Assembly: GCA_016715425.1 (NCBI GenBank)
Contig: JADKAC010000005.1
Location: 992,001 to 1,056,000, forward strand
DNA from: Bacteroidota bacterium
GTDB taxonomy: Bacteria; Bacteroidota; Bacteroidia; Chitinophagales; BACL12
DNA: 64,000 bases
Direction: 5' to 3'
The notes under the pieces were generated by a model. That model worked only from the letters and a program-made list of their open reading frames with translations, did not search any database and had not been told where the DNA came from. Each line of letters starts with the position of its first letter. Position 1 is the first letter of the stretch. Positions 8,424 to 17,317 of this stretch are shown here, piece after piece. Position numbers and translations under genes: made by a program.

Positions 8424-9350
8424 TTATTTGCTTAACGGCAAAGTAATGCCCAGCAGAGGAAGTACAAAGTTTATATCAAGTCCGGTTCCATAAGGTAACA
8501 CCAAGGCATAATCTACACCAATACGATTAATAATAGATCTGCCTCCAAATGAAACAGCTCCTATAGATTGCCCTTCAGAATAAATAAGATAATTCTCCGT
8601 AATTAAATAAACGTTTTTAGTAATGCGTGTAAATCCGCTTAAGTTTATTGTGATGCCATTTGAAGATTCGCCTTCTGCATATCCGTATCCAACAGTTAAA
8701 GTCGCATTGCGATTTCTTCCACCCACTGTTACATCGCCAAATAAAATTCCGAAGCCGGATTCTGATTCGCCTAATATTGTACCTGCCAAAACACCTGCAC
8801 CAAAATTTAATTTATCCTTTATAGCAGGGATTGAAAATTTAGGTACTACCCATACCGGTGTTGATGTGCCCGCAAATAAAAATAAAGGCACTATACCTGC
8901 ACTGATAGAAAAGTAATCAGTAACACCATATGAAAATTGATTAAAAAGCACCCAGATATTTTGATAATACACTTCGCCTTTTTCAATTCCATATCCACTT
9001 GGTGCCCAGAAATATCTTGATGACTGCGGATTATTGGGCCACACTTGTCCATTTACTATTTCATTAGGTTTTACTTCATCAATACTTTTAATATTGCTGA
9101 GCTTGATATTTATATTGCCATAATCTTTGGTTTCCAATGTGATAACACTCAAATCTTTGAATATTATAACTCCGGTAAATTCATTTTTATCCAAAGTTCT
9201 CACTATATAAGTACGAGTGCCATCTTCAATTTGAATTGTTTGTCCGGATGCGTTTAATGAAATGAGGGAAAAAAATAGAGATGTTATAATTATATAACCG
9301 TGTATATAACTAAAATTATACTTAGTAGATATTTGTAAAAGATTTCGCAA
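8424..9350 (-). CDS. Putative outer-membrane beta-barrel protein
   Basis: A 308-residue protein with a hydrophobic leader (IIITSLFFSLISLNASGQ), a small N-terminal beta domain (IQIEDGTRTYIVRTLDKNEF, residues 40-95) and then alternating Gly/aromatic strands (FGAGVLAGTILG, LTVGYGYAEG) to the C-terminus, as in barrels. No family named. The open frame begins with TTG at 9350, since no in-frame ATG precedes the leader, so the start is uncertain. It is divergent from the TonB receptor. Confidence 0.7.
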   Translation of the reverse strand: MRNLLQISTKYNFSYIHGYIIITSLFFSLISLNASGQTIQIEDGTRTYIVRTLDKNEFTGVIIFKDLSVITLETKDYGNINIKLSNIKSIDEVKPNEIVNGQVWPNNPQSSRYFWAPSGYGIEKGEVYYQNIWVLFNQFSYGVTDYFSISAGIVPLFLFAGTSTPVWVVPKFSIPAIKDKLNFGAGVLAGTILGESESGFGILFGDVTVGGRNRNATLTVGYGYAEGESSNGITINLSGFTRITKNVYLITENYLIYSEGQSIGAVSFGGRSIINRIGVDYALVLPYGTGLDINFVLPLLGITLPLSK

Positions 9351-9405
9351 GTCTCTGAATTATTAAGTTGCAAGATATACGATATATCTCATGTTTGCAA
9401 TGATG

Positions 9406-9413
9406 TATCTTTG
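9406..9413 (+). promoter_or_regulatory. -7 promoter element of the TonB receptor gene
   Basis: TATCTTTG matches TAnnTTTG and lies 14 bases before the ATG at 9428. No good -33 TTG at the right spacing. Confidence 0.45.
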
Positions 9414-9427
9414 ATAAAACAGTGGAT

Positions 9428-11677
9428 ATGATGAAATATGTAGTTTCAACTTTACTAATTTGTATTGCAATTATTAGTTCCAATAAGCTTATTGCACAAA
9501 CAGGTTTTATTGAAGGTGTAGTTTTGGATTCCGTTAATTCAGAAACATTAATTGGTGTAAATATTATTACGGAAAAAAGTAATGGAGCAAGCACAGATAA
9601 CGCCGGTAAATTTTTAATTGAATTGCCGGTTGGTCAGCATACTTTATTCTTTAAATATGTTGGTTATAAATCCCAGGAATTATCTATTCATATTGTAAAT
9701 GGTGAAACTTTAAAAGTAAATATTTTGCTTTCCACTGATGTGGGTATTTTAAATACGATTGTTGTTTCCGGAAGTCGTTTCGAAAAAAGATTGAGTGAAG
9801 AAACGGTTTCAATGGAAGTAATAAAACCTGAATTAATTTCCAATGCAAATAATATTACTATTGATAAGAGTATTGAAAAAATTCCGGGTGTAAATGTTAT
9901 TGATGGACAAGCGAATATTCGTGGTGGTTCCGGTTATTCTTTTGGTGCCGGTTCCAGAGTATTATTGTTGGTGGATGATATGCCAATTCTAACAGCTGAT
10001 GCAGCTTATCCTATGTGGAGTTTTGTGCCCATTGAAAATATTGAACAAATAGAAATAATTAAAGGAGCGGCTTCTGCCTTGTATGGTTCTTCTGCGTTAA
10101 ATGGAATTATAAATGTGCGCACTGCATATCCCGGCAGTGAGCCGCAAACAACATTTAGTATTTTCAATGGATTTTATGGCGCACCAAGAAATGCAAATTA
10201 TAATTGGTGGGGAAATCAATCTCCGTTTTTTACAGGAGCTGATTTTTTGCATAAACAGAGATTCAATAAATTCGATCTTGTTACTAGTGCATACATCTAT
10301 AATGAAGACAGTTATTTACAACAAGATTATACACGGTTTGGAAGACTGAGTGTAAATACACGATATCGTTTTAGTGATAAATTATCTGCCGGAATTAATT
10401 TTAATACACAACTTAATAGATCGGTTTCTTTTTTTTACTGGCATGATATAGATAGTGGATTATATATTCCTGCGGATAATACATTAACGTATAATCAGGG
10501 ATTCAGACTTACCATTGATCCATTTATAACTTATTACGATAATGCCGGTGGTAAACATAAATTTATGTCACGCTATTTTAATGCAGATAATATTACGCAA
10601 TCCGAACAGGGAATTTTATCTGAATTATTTTATGGTGAATATCAATATCAAAAAAATATAGAACATTTGGATTTTGTAATTACCGGTGGAGTAGTTGGAA
10701 ATTTTTCGAATGTTACAGCAGAACTATATGGAGATTCATCTTATGTGGGAAGTAATGAAGCAGTTTATTTGCAACTAGATAAAAAATTTGGATCTGTTTT
10801 AAATATTTCCGGAGGCATGCGATACGAATGGAATCAACTAGGCGAAACAATTGAATCACGACCTGTATTTCGTTTGGGTGCAAACTATCAGGTTGCCGAT
10901 TTTACTTTTATTCGTGCATCATGGGGGCAGGGTTATAGATTTCCTACGATAGCAGAAAAATATATTAAAACAAGTGTAAGTGCATTTAAAATTTTTCCAA
11001 ATCCTGATCTTGAATCTGAAACAGGATGGAGTTCTGAACTCGGTATCAAGCAAGGTTTTCCGTTTGGCAATGGTCAAGGATTTATAGATGTATCTGGATT
11101 TTATCAACGTTATCAAAACATGATGGAATTTACTTTTGGATATTATCCGGAAACAGGAGATTTATTTCCTTATGGATTTAAATCTTTAAACATTGGCAAT
11201 ACACAAATTATAGGATATGAAATTTCTGTTGGTGGCTCAGGAAATTTAGGTAACATACCTATCAATTTTGTTGGAGGTTATACATATATTGATCCTACAT
11301 TTCTGGATTTTGATTCCATTACCGATTCACAAAGTAGTGCTGATTATAATGTATTAAAATATCGTTTTCGCCATACGACAAAAATGGATATAGAAGCTAC
11401 TGTAAAGAAATTCAGAATTGGAACTGCTGTATATTATTATAGTTATATGGAAGCCATTGATCAGATATTTAATGTGTATATAAAAGGCTTGGCAGAATAT
11501 CGTAAAGTAAATGATACCGGATTTTTTGTAGCGGATATCAGAGCCGCATATTTATTCAATAAAAATTTTGAGATAAGTGCTTTGGTGAATAATGTATTTA
11601 ATCAGGAATATATGATTCGTCCTGCGTTGAGTGAAGCAACAATTAATTATACATTGAAAATGAAAGTGAATTTTTAG
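9428..11677 (+). CDS. TonB-dependent outer-membrane receptor
   Basis: After a signal peptide (VVSTLLICIAIISSNKLIAQ) comes a carboxypeptidase-regulatory-like domain (about residues 30-105, GVVLDSVNSETLIGVNI), then the plug (about 110-235, with IPGVNVIDGQANIRGGSG and IEIIKGAASALYGSSALNG), then a 22-strand barrel ending in the typical aromatic strand (YTLKMKVNF). It imports a substrate across the outer membrane using TonB energy. The CarboxypepD-plug-barrel layout is common for iron-chelate, cobalamin and small-molecule receptors. It is not in an operon, so the substrate is open; the B12 import operon 4 kb away lacks its own receptor. A GTG at 9422 extends the frame by two residues, but ATG 9428 is preferred. 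Confidence 0.92.
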   Translation: MMKYVVSTLLICIAIISSNKLIAQTGFIEGVVLDSVNSETLIGVNIITEKSNGASTDNAGKFLIELPVGQHTLFFKYVGYKSQELSIHIVNGETLKVNILLSTDVGILNTIVVSGSRFEKRLSEETVSMEVIKPELISNANNITIDKSIEKIPGVNVIDGQANIRGGSGYSFGAGSRVLLLVDDMPILTADAAYPMWSFVPIENIEQIEIIKGAASALYGSSALNGIINVRTAYPGSEPQTTFSIFNGFYGAPRNANYNWWGNQSPFFTGADFLHKQRFNKFDLVTSAYIYNEDSYLQQDYTRFGRLSVNTRYRFSDKLSAGINFNTQLNRSVSFFYWHDIDSGLYIPADNTLTYNQGFRLTIDPFITYYDNAGGKHKFMSRYFNADNITQSEQGILSELFYGEYQYQKNIEHLDFVITGGVVGNFSNVTAELYGDSSYVGSNEAVYLQLDKKFGSVLNISGGMRYEWNQLGETIESRPVFRLGANYQVADFTFIRASWGQGYRFPTIAEKYIKTSVSAFKIFPNPDLESETGWSSELGIKQGFPFGNGQGFIDVSGFYQRYQNMMEFTFGYYPETGDLFPYGFKSLNIGNTQIIGYEISVGGSGNLGNIPINFVGGYTYIDPTFLDFDSITDSQSSADYNVLKYRFRHTTKMDIEATVKKFRIGTAVYYYSYMEAIDQIFNVYIKGLAEYRKVNDTGFFVADIRAAYLFNKNFEISALVNNVFNQEYMIRPALSEATINYTLKMKVNF

Positions 11678-13606
11678 TTACTTGATATAAGGTAATACTA
11701 CTGTGCCGGTGTCTATAGAAAGTCGTTTAATAAGTTGTTGTAATTCGGTCACTTCTTTTAGATAGAGATTAATTTCATTATCGGCTTCTTCTGTTTTAAT
11801 ATCTTGCAATTCCTTAATTTGTTGTTCAATCTCCAATTTCATTTTTACCACTTTTTTTAATTTTAGAAATGAAATAGTTTTTAAAATATCTTGTTGGGTA
11901 AGTAACACTTTATTCGTAATATGTACATCATGCATCTTCGCCCAATTATCACTTAATTCATAAGGTGTTTGTAAAATATCAATAGTAAGTTCTCTAACTT
12001 CTGTTTCAGGATGATTAATAAAATGTGCCTGCGAAATATAATCTTGCTGAGTGTAATATTGAATATATTCCTTCAACACTTTATTATACAATTGATTTTC
12101 TATTTCCACATCTTCCATGTTTCTGAGAATGCGCAAAATACCATTTTCACCTTCCACTTCGCTGTTGCTGTTTTCTAATAATAATCGCACGATATCTCTT
12201 TCCTGTGTATCATCTAAATGGAATTGAAATTTAGGTTCTTCCTGTTTGGGTTTATAAGAAATAATATCTGCATCCAAAGCCGACTGATCATTAGCCGGTA
12301 ATCTTTTTACAATCCTTTTCCGCAGTATTTTATTAGTTTCATTTACAAGAACAGATTCAGTTACCTCTAATAACTTAGAAGTTTGTTTGATATATAAACT
12401 CCGTGTAATCGGATCAGGAATTAATGAAATCGTTTGTACAATATCTTTTATAACACCGGCTACTTTTACCGGATCTCCACCAGCTTCTTCTAAAAATAAA
12501 CTGGTATGTAAATGAATTAAATCTTTCTTTTCTTTTTCGAAAAATTGAAGTGACGTATCTAAGCCTTTTTTTTGTACAAACGTATCCGGATCATCACCAT
12601 CAGGCAACAAAACCACTTTTACATTCAATCCTTCTTCCAATGCAATATCCAACCCACGTAATGCCGCTTTTATTCCTGCTGCATCACCATCATAAATTAT
12701 TGTGAGATTAGATGTGTATCGCTTAATCAATCTCACCTGATCTTGAGTTAAAGAAGTACCCGAAGATGCCACTGTATTTATTATGCCTGATTGATACATG
12801 GAAACCACATCCATATATCCTTCAACTAAAAAACATTCATTGTTATCTGCAATACTTTTTCGTGCTTGCGCAATGCCATAAACAATTTTGCTTTTTACAT
12901 AAATTTCATTTTCAGGAGAGTTAATGTATTTAGGGATTTTTTTATCGGCACTTAATGTTCTTGCGCCAAATCCCAACACTTTACTTGTAATTGAATGGAT
13001 AGGAAAAATAATTCTTCCACGATATTGATCATTCCCGGATGCATTGGTTAATCCTAATTTTTGTAACAGTTCTTTATTATATCCGGCTTGAATAGCAGCT
13101 TTTGAAAATGTATCACCCTCCGAAGGACAATAACCTAATTTAAATGCTTCTATAGTTTCAGTAATTAATCCACGTTCTTTAAAATAACTTAATCCGATAT
13201 TTTTACCTTCTTCTTCAGTTAATAAATAATTATGAAAATAATTCTGTGCAAAGCTGTTAATAATATATAATCCTTCACGCAAATTTTCAGCAGTAAGGTC
13301 TTCTTCAGTCTGCACTTTTTCCTGCACTTCAATCTGATATTTTGCAGCCACAAATTTCAATGCTTCCCGATAGGTAAAATGCTCATGCTCCATTACAAAG
13401 CCAACTGCATTTCCGGATTTACCGCAACCAAAACATTTATAAATTCCCTTTACCGGCGAAACAGAAAACGAAGGAGTTTTCTCGTTGTGAAATGGACATA
13501 AACCGATATAATTGGAACCCCGTTTTTTCAGTGTAACAAAATCTGCAATCACTTCTTCCACACGGGCAGCATCCATTATTTTGTCTATCGTTTCCTTTGG
13601 TATCAT
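11678..13606 (-). CDS. dnaG: DNA primase
   Basis: Makes RNA primers at the replication fork. N-terminal CHC2 zinc finger: CPFH (about 37-40) and CFGC (about 58-61) supply the ligands. The RNA polymerase core has the TOPRIM motifs ECFLVEGYMDVVSM (Glu) and IIYDGDAAGIKA (DxD). The C-terminal helicase-interaction region is about 200 residues, rich in Gln/Glu/Lys helices and poorly conserved, as usual. Length 642 fits. It ends on the base after the TonB receptor stop, so the two are convergent with no space. A -7 element lies only 7 bases upstream of the ATG. Confidence 0.97.
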   Translation of the reverse strand: MIPKETIDKIMDAARVEEVIADFVTLKKRGSNYIGLCPFHNEKTPSFSVSPVKGIYKCFGCGKSGNAVGFVMEHEHFTYREALKFVAAKYQIEVQEKVQTEEDLTAENLREGLYIINSFAQNYFHNYLLTEEEGKNIGLSYFKERGLITETIEAFKLGYCPSEGDTFSKAAIQAGYNKELLQKLGLTNASGNDQYRGRIIFPIHSITSKVLGFGARTLSADKKIPKYINSPENEIYVKSKIVYGIAQARKSIADNNECFLVEGYMDVVSMYQSGIINTVASSGTSLTQDQVRLIKRYTSNLTIIYDGDAAGIKAALRGLDIALEEGLNVKVVLLPDGDDPDTFVQKKGLDTSLQFFEKEKKDLIHLHTSLFLEEAGGDPVKVAGVIKDIVQTISLIPDPITRSLYIKQTSKLLEVTESVLVNETNKILRKRIVKRLPANDQSALDADIISYKPKQEEPKFQFHLDDTQERDIVRLLLENSNSEVEGENGILRILRNMEDVEIENQLYNKVLKEYIQYYTQQDYISQAHFINHPETEVRELTIDILQTPYELSDNWAKMHDVHITNKVLLTQQDILKTISFLKLKKVVKMKLEIEQQIKELQDIKTEEADNEINLYLKEVTELQQLIKRLSIDTGTVVLPYIK

Positions 13607-13613
13607 CGCACAT

Positions 13614-13621
13614 CAAAGTTA
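13614..13621 (-). promoter_or_regulatory. -7 promoter element of dnaG
   Basis: TAACTTTG on the minus strand fits TAnnTTTG. It implies an extremely short leader before the dnaG ATG at 13606. Confidence 0.45.
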
Positions 13622-13690
13622 GCAGAATTCAATGGGACAAAATAATCGTGGCATAGAATTGGAAATTCCTCGGCAAAGGAGGATATCTAT

Positions 13691-14371
13691 ATGAAAAAAA
13701 TGTTACTCGCAATTTTTATCGGAATCAGTTTACAATCATTTGCACTGATGCCATCTGAATTTTCATCATTTGAAATTATTTCAGGTAAAGGAAATTTTAT
13801 CACCGGAATGGATGGACAATTTTTCGAAAGCCGCGGCAAATATATTATCATCTATAATCTTACACCTGGTTATCATCAATTAGAAATATTTGCAAAACAA
13901 AATTGCAATCATCCGAATCATCCGGGATATTGCCAAGGCGCAAAAATATTTGCTTCTTCTATTTTTATTCAACCTGCTTCGGCATTGCGTGGTTATATTG
14001 ATAAACAAGGTCAATTCTCTATAATACAAAATGTAATTGCTAATCCATATTATGGCAACACATATTATTATCAGGCGCCAATTGCTATCGCACCTGCAGA
14101 TTTCAATAATTTATGGAATACAATTAATGCGCAGTGGTTTGATGATACAAGACTTGCTGTGGCAATGCAGGCATTAAACACGAATTATCTCACATCAAAT
14201 CAGGTAACTGATATTTTAAATATATTTTGGTTTGAACAAACAAAGCTCGCATTTGCAAAAGCCGCTTATTTAAGAGTGATTGATCCGCAGAATTACTATG
14301 TAGTAAACAATGCCTTTTGGTTTCAATCGAGTGTGCAAGAGTTGTCGGCTTATATCCTAAGATTTCGTTAG
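13691..14371 (+). CDS. DUF4476-domain exported protein
   Basis: A 226-residue protein with a signal peptide (LLAIFIGISLQSFA), an N-terminal beta domain (residues 25-110) and a C-terminal helical domain of three similar ~33-residue repeats with W/F-F-(D/E/Q) and LAFAKAA/LAVAMQA patterns, which I recognise as DUF4476. The function of this domain is not known. Two Cys pairs at about residues 75-87 (NCNHPNHPGYCQ) could form a disulphide or bind a metal. Followed by a lipoprotein gene on the same strand. Confidence 0.82.
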   Translation: MKKMLLAIFIGISLQSFALMPSEFSSFEIISGKGNFITGMDGQFFESRGKYIIIYNLTPGYHQLEIFAKQNCNHPNHPGYCQGAKIFASSIFIQPASALRGYIDKQGQFSIIQNVIANPYYGNTYYYQAPIAIAPADFNNLWNTINAQWFDDTRLAVAMQALNTNYLTSNQVTDILNIFWFEQTKLAFAKAAYLRVIDPQNYYVVNNAFWFQSSVQELSAYILRFR

Positions 14372-14482
14372 TAGCAATAAATTGACGAACAGTTCCGGTG
14401 CTTGCAATGCAGGCATTGGTTTTTTCGTTTACAGGTGAAATTGCAAATCATTATTTTTGCCGCTACTTATTTTAATTATCAA

Positions 14483-15052
14483 ATGAAGCGACTTTCAATT
14501 TTAGGTTTAATTGTACTAAGTATTTTCTTAAGCAATTGCAGTACTCAAATGCATATTGCAAACAGTGGTGGATTGCAAGCCGGTGATGCAGAATTGTATG
14601 CACTTGCAGAAAATGCAAAGTCTGTTGAATTTTCTAATAAGCAAGAAATACAATACACAAACAAAGAAGTTGAAATAAAAAATAATGTTTCTAATCCCAT
14701 TGAAATTTATGCAACGGAACAAATTTATTTTCAAAAAGAAGATACCATTATTCCGGAAGACAGTGTTGAAGTGGAACCAGTAATTCATCCGTTTGCATTT
14801 ATTGGTGTTGGATTAACAGGAGCCGCTGCAGTTACCGCTGTACTTGTTGTTACTGGTCCTATGATTTCTATTTTATGGCCATTATTATTATTAGGTGGCG
14901 GATTATTATTTGCAACCTTAGCAATTAAAAAAATAAAGCGTGACCCCAAAAAATATAAAGGTGAAAAATTGGCAACTGCAGTCTATTGGGCAATGCTGCC
15001 ACTCGGTTTACTACTGATGTTATTACCAATTTATTGGATGTTTAATTTCTGA
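14483..15052 (+). CDS. Membrane lipoprotein of unknown function
   Basis: The lipobox ILSIFLSNC places the start at the ATG of MKRLSILGLI (14483) rather than at the ATG at 14402, which would bury the signal peptide. Mature protein: about 75 polar residues, a hydrophobic pair (FAFIGVGLTGAAAVTAVLVV and ISILWPLLLLGGGLLFATLA), a basic patch (KKIKRDPKKYKGEK), then a last span (YWAMLPLGLLLMLLPIYW). A lipid anchor plus three spans suggests a small inner-membrane protein. No family identified. 189 residues. Confidence 0.72.
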   Translation: MKRLSILGLIVLSIFLSNCSTQMHIANSGGLQAGDAELYALAENAKSVEFSNKQEIQYTNKEVEIKNNVSNPIEIYATEQIYFQKEDTIIPEDSVEVEPVIHPFAFIGVGLTGAAAVTAVLVVTGPMISILWPLLLLGGGLLFATLAIKKIKRDPKKYKGEKLATAVYWAMLPLGLLLMLLPIYWMFNF

Positions 15053-15053
15053 T

Positions 15054-15635
15054 TTATTTATTCAGAAATAATAAAGCGATTGCACCAACAGCTACAATTC
15101 CAATTGCAAGTTTTAACCAAAAATTAGCGCCAGTACTTTTATACATCCATGTATCATATCCTTTAATTTGTATGAAACGCCCATCAATAACATAGCGAAT
15201 TGGCAGCGTAACAACTACTGTAGTATATTCTCCATCAATGATTGCAGGATACCAGCCCGGCATTCTAATTAATGCTTTTTGAAATGCATCATTCATCATT
15301 AAATTATCGGATGAAATAATTTCACGGTTAGTAGGAATGCCACTTGAATCTAAAGTGAAGCGCATTACAATAACATACTCATTATATAAAGAGCCATCCG
15401 CACCTAATGAAGTTTCATCTTGAGATTGTGCGGGCATATTTGCAAATACATTGTTTTCGAAGTAATTAAACAACAATAAATCCGGCCCGGCATATTCGGG
15501 TGTTTGATCAAATCTGTCAATGACAGTTCCAACAGAACCATCTTCTTCGTATGTAGTTATAATTTGCGCTGTGCCAGACTGCACAATCAGAAATAATATA
15601 ACTCCAAATAAAAATTGTTCTCTTCTCTTCATCAC
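15054..15635 (-). CDS. TonB C-terminal-like domain protein
   Basis: A 193-residue protein with a signal peptide (FLFGVILFLIVQSGTAQ), a periplasmic domain containing DAFQKALIRMPGWYPAI and VVVTLPIRYVI, and a C-terminal membrane span (LAIGIVAVGAIALLFLN). The phrase MPGWYPA...G...V.LPI resembles the C-terminal domain of TonB-family proteins (P-x-W-x-P-A then V-x-x-P-I-x-F), so it may bind partner proteins. There is no N-terminal TonB anchor; instead the anchor is at the C-terminus. Function open. Confidence 0.65.
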   Translation of the reverse strand: MMKRREQFLFGVILFLIVQSGTAQIITTYEEDGSVGTVIDRFDQTPEYAGPDLLLFNYFENNVFANMPAQSQDETSLGADGSLYNEYVIVMRFTLDSSGIPTNREIISSDNLMMNDAFQKALIRMPGWYPAIIDGEYTTVVVTLPIRYVIDGRFIQIKGYDTWMYKSTGANFWLKLAIGIVAVGAIALLFLNK

Positions 15636-15708
15636 TTAAAAATAAGATAATGTTTAAAACAAGTTATTAAGTAGCGCAATTAAAATATATCATCATTGAA
15701 AGTATTTA

Positions 15709-15716
15709 TACATTTG
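15709..15716 (+). promoter_or_regulatory. -7 promoter element of the B12 operon
   Basis: TACATTTG fits TAnnTTTG and lies directly before the riboswitch, so transcription would begin at about 15720 and include the whole aptamer. Confidence 0.5.
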
Positions 15717-15719
15717 CAA

Positions 15720-15960
15720 TGCAGAAATGGTTGATATGATTTCTTTGAATTCATATCCTAAGAGGGAATACCGGTGTAAGTCCGGAACAGTCCCCACTGC
15801 TGTAAGTTTGCTCCCATTTGGGACTTTTAGTTCTACCATTGCCACTGTAAAATAAATACGGGAAGGCTGCTAAAAGGCGAACAAGTCAGAAGACCTGCCA
15901 TTGATGCAATGCTCAAAACTTTTGGGGTAAAAGTTGCGATGAAGCAATGGCTTTGGCATG
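15720..15960 (+). ncRNA. Adenosylcobalamin riboswitch (AdoCbl/cobalamin family)
   Basis: Contains the conserved core in order: GGGAATACCGGTGTAAGTCC at about 15764-15783, then the B12-box-like CCCCACTGCTGTAAG (15792-15806), GCCACTG (15841-15847), CGGGAAGGC (15859-15867) and GTCAGAAGACCTGCC (15885-15899). ATGG near 15727 can pair with CCAT near 15898 to close the aptamer. The downstream part (15900-15960) would be the expression platform and includes complementary stretches. It lies 63 bases before the first gene of a cobalamin import operon. The family normally lowers expression when adenosylcobalamin binds. Confidence 0.93.
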
Positions 15961-16022
15961 TATTCATCCGGAATTTTACCTTATTTTTTTTTAACTGCCC
16001 ATAGTGGCTAAAACTTTTTATT

Positions 16023-17306
16023 ATGAAAAAACTGTACGTTGTTTTTGTTGTGCTGTTAACTTCAGCACTTTTAAATGCACAATCTTTTGCTGATCGTGTT
16101 TTGATTTTAAATGAAGGGTATTTCGATTATGTTACCAATGAAATTCAAACTCCGGTAAGTCTTGGTAGCTATGAACCTGCAGCAGGATTATACACAACAC
16201 TATTTACTATTGACAACGCAAGATTTGCAAGTGACTTAATTGTGGATGCAGATAATTATTTTATTGCTGCGGATAATATGCTGTTGAAATACGATAGATA
16301 TACAGATGCACTTTTGCAAGAAATAGAAATTCCGGGTATAAGAAAAATTGCAGCATCTGAAGATTATATAGTTGTTACAAGAGGGGAGTACATGCATACT
16401 TTTGATAGTTATGTTGTTGTATTAAATCGAGAAAATCTCGAAACAATTTTTGAAGTACCTGCTGCTACAATTAATTATTCTACAGAAGGAGTTGAAATAA
16501 TTGATGGCAAAGCATATATAGCTGTAAATAATGGTTTTGTGTGGGGTGAGGAAGTGGGTTTTATTGCAGTAATTAATTTAAATACACAATCTCTGGAATC
16601 AACAATTGATCTTGGTGCGGATGGAAAGAATCCGGATAATCTGATGTGGGACGGCACTTCACTTTATACTCTTAACAATAAAGATTTTACAGGCAGTTCT
16701 ATCTCATCTATTAAAATAAGTAGCGGAGAAATTTCTACGAATAATTTATTAAACGTTACTTCCGGATGTGGTACTTCTGTATATTATAATGGTGCTATTT
16801 ATTATCAGGATTCTTATCACACTTCACTTTCACGTTATAATATACTTACTGAAGAAATTGCAGATGAAACAGAATATGGTAACACTTTTTATGGATTAGC
16901 ATTTGATGAAGCAACAAATGAAATGTACACTTCTGTAACTGATTTTTATTCGTATGGTGAAATATATATTTATGATTTAGAAGGCAACTTGCTTAATTCT
17001 TTTGAAGCAGGTGTTTCGCCAGGGAATATTGCTTTTGATAAACGCAGTACAAATGCAATTATATCTCAAAATCAATTCACTGTAAATATGTATCCGGTTC
17101 CTGCGCAAGATTATGTAATGATTGAATCTGCAAATAATTTGCAATCAATAGAACTTTTTGATATCGCTGGAAAATTATTACAGGTAACAAATGCAAATAA
17201 TACAACACAAGTAATGTTGGATATTAAATCATTGCCGGCTGGACTTTATACAGTGCGCATTACCTCTGCTGATGGTATTACAACTCAACAGCTTTCAGTA
17301 ATATAA
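16023..17306 (+). CDS. T9SS-sorted beta-propeller surface protein, BtuG-like (DUF5074/YncE type)
   Basis: First gene under the B12 riboswitch. It has a signal peptide (VVFVVLLTSALLNAQ), then about 320 residues of repeated four-strand blades (for example VIDLGADGKNPDNLMWDG and NLLNSFEAGVSPGNIAFD), as in YncE-like propellers, and a C-terminal T9SS type A sorting domain (MYPVPAQDYVMIE, about residue 355 on, ending QQLSVI). In Bacteroides the propeller BtuG is a surface lipoprotein that captures cobalamin on BtuB. Here there is no lipobox, so surface attachment would be through T9SS. The B12-capture role is inferred from the riboswitch and operon, not from binding residues. Confidence 0.72.
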   Translation: MKKLYVVFVVLLTSALLNAQSFADRVLILNEGYFDYVTNEIQTPVSLGSYEPAAGLYTTLFTIDNARFASDLIVDADNYFIAADNMLLKYDRYTDALLQEIEIPGIRKIAASEDYIVVTRGEYMHTFDSYVVVLNRENLETIFEVPAATINYSTEGVEIIDGKAYIAVNNGFVWGEEVGFIAVINLNTQSLESTIDLGADGKNPDNLMWDGTSLYTLNNKDFTGSSISSIKISSGEISTNNLLNVTSGCGTSVYYNGAIYYQDSYHTSLSRYNILTEEIADETEYGNTFYGLAFDEATNEMYTSVTDFYSYGEIYIYDLEGNLLNSFEAGVSPGNIAFDKRSTNAIISQNQFTVNMYPVPAQDYVMIESANNLQSIELFDIAGKLLQVTNANNTTQVMLDIKSLPAGLYTVRITSADGITTQQLSVI

Positions 17307-17317
17307 TTTTAACTGCA

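Noticed and set aside
9322..9594. 90-residue minus-strand frame at the TonB receptor start
   Set aside because: Mirror of the signal peptide and domain-start codons of the receptor; no independent support.
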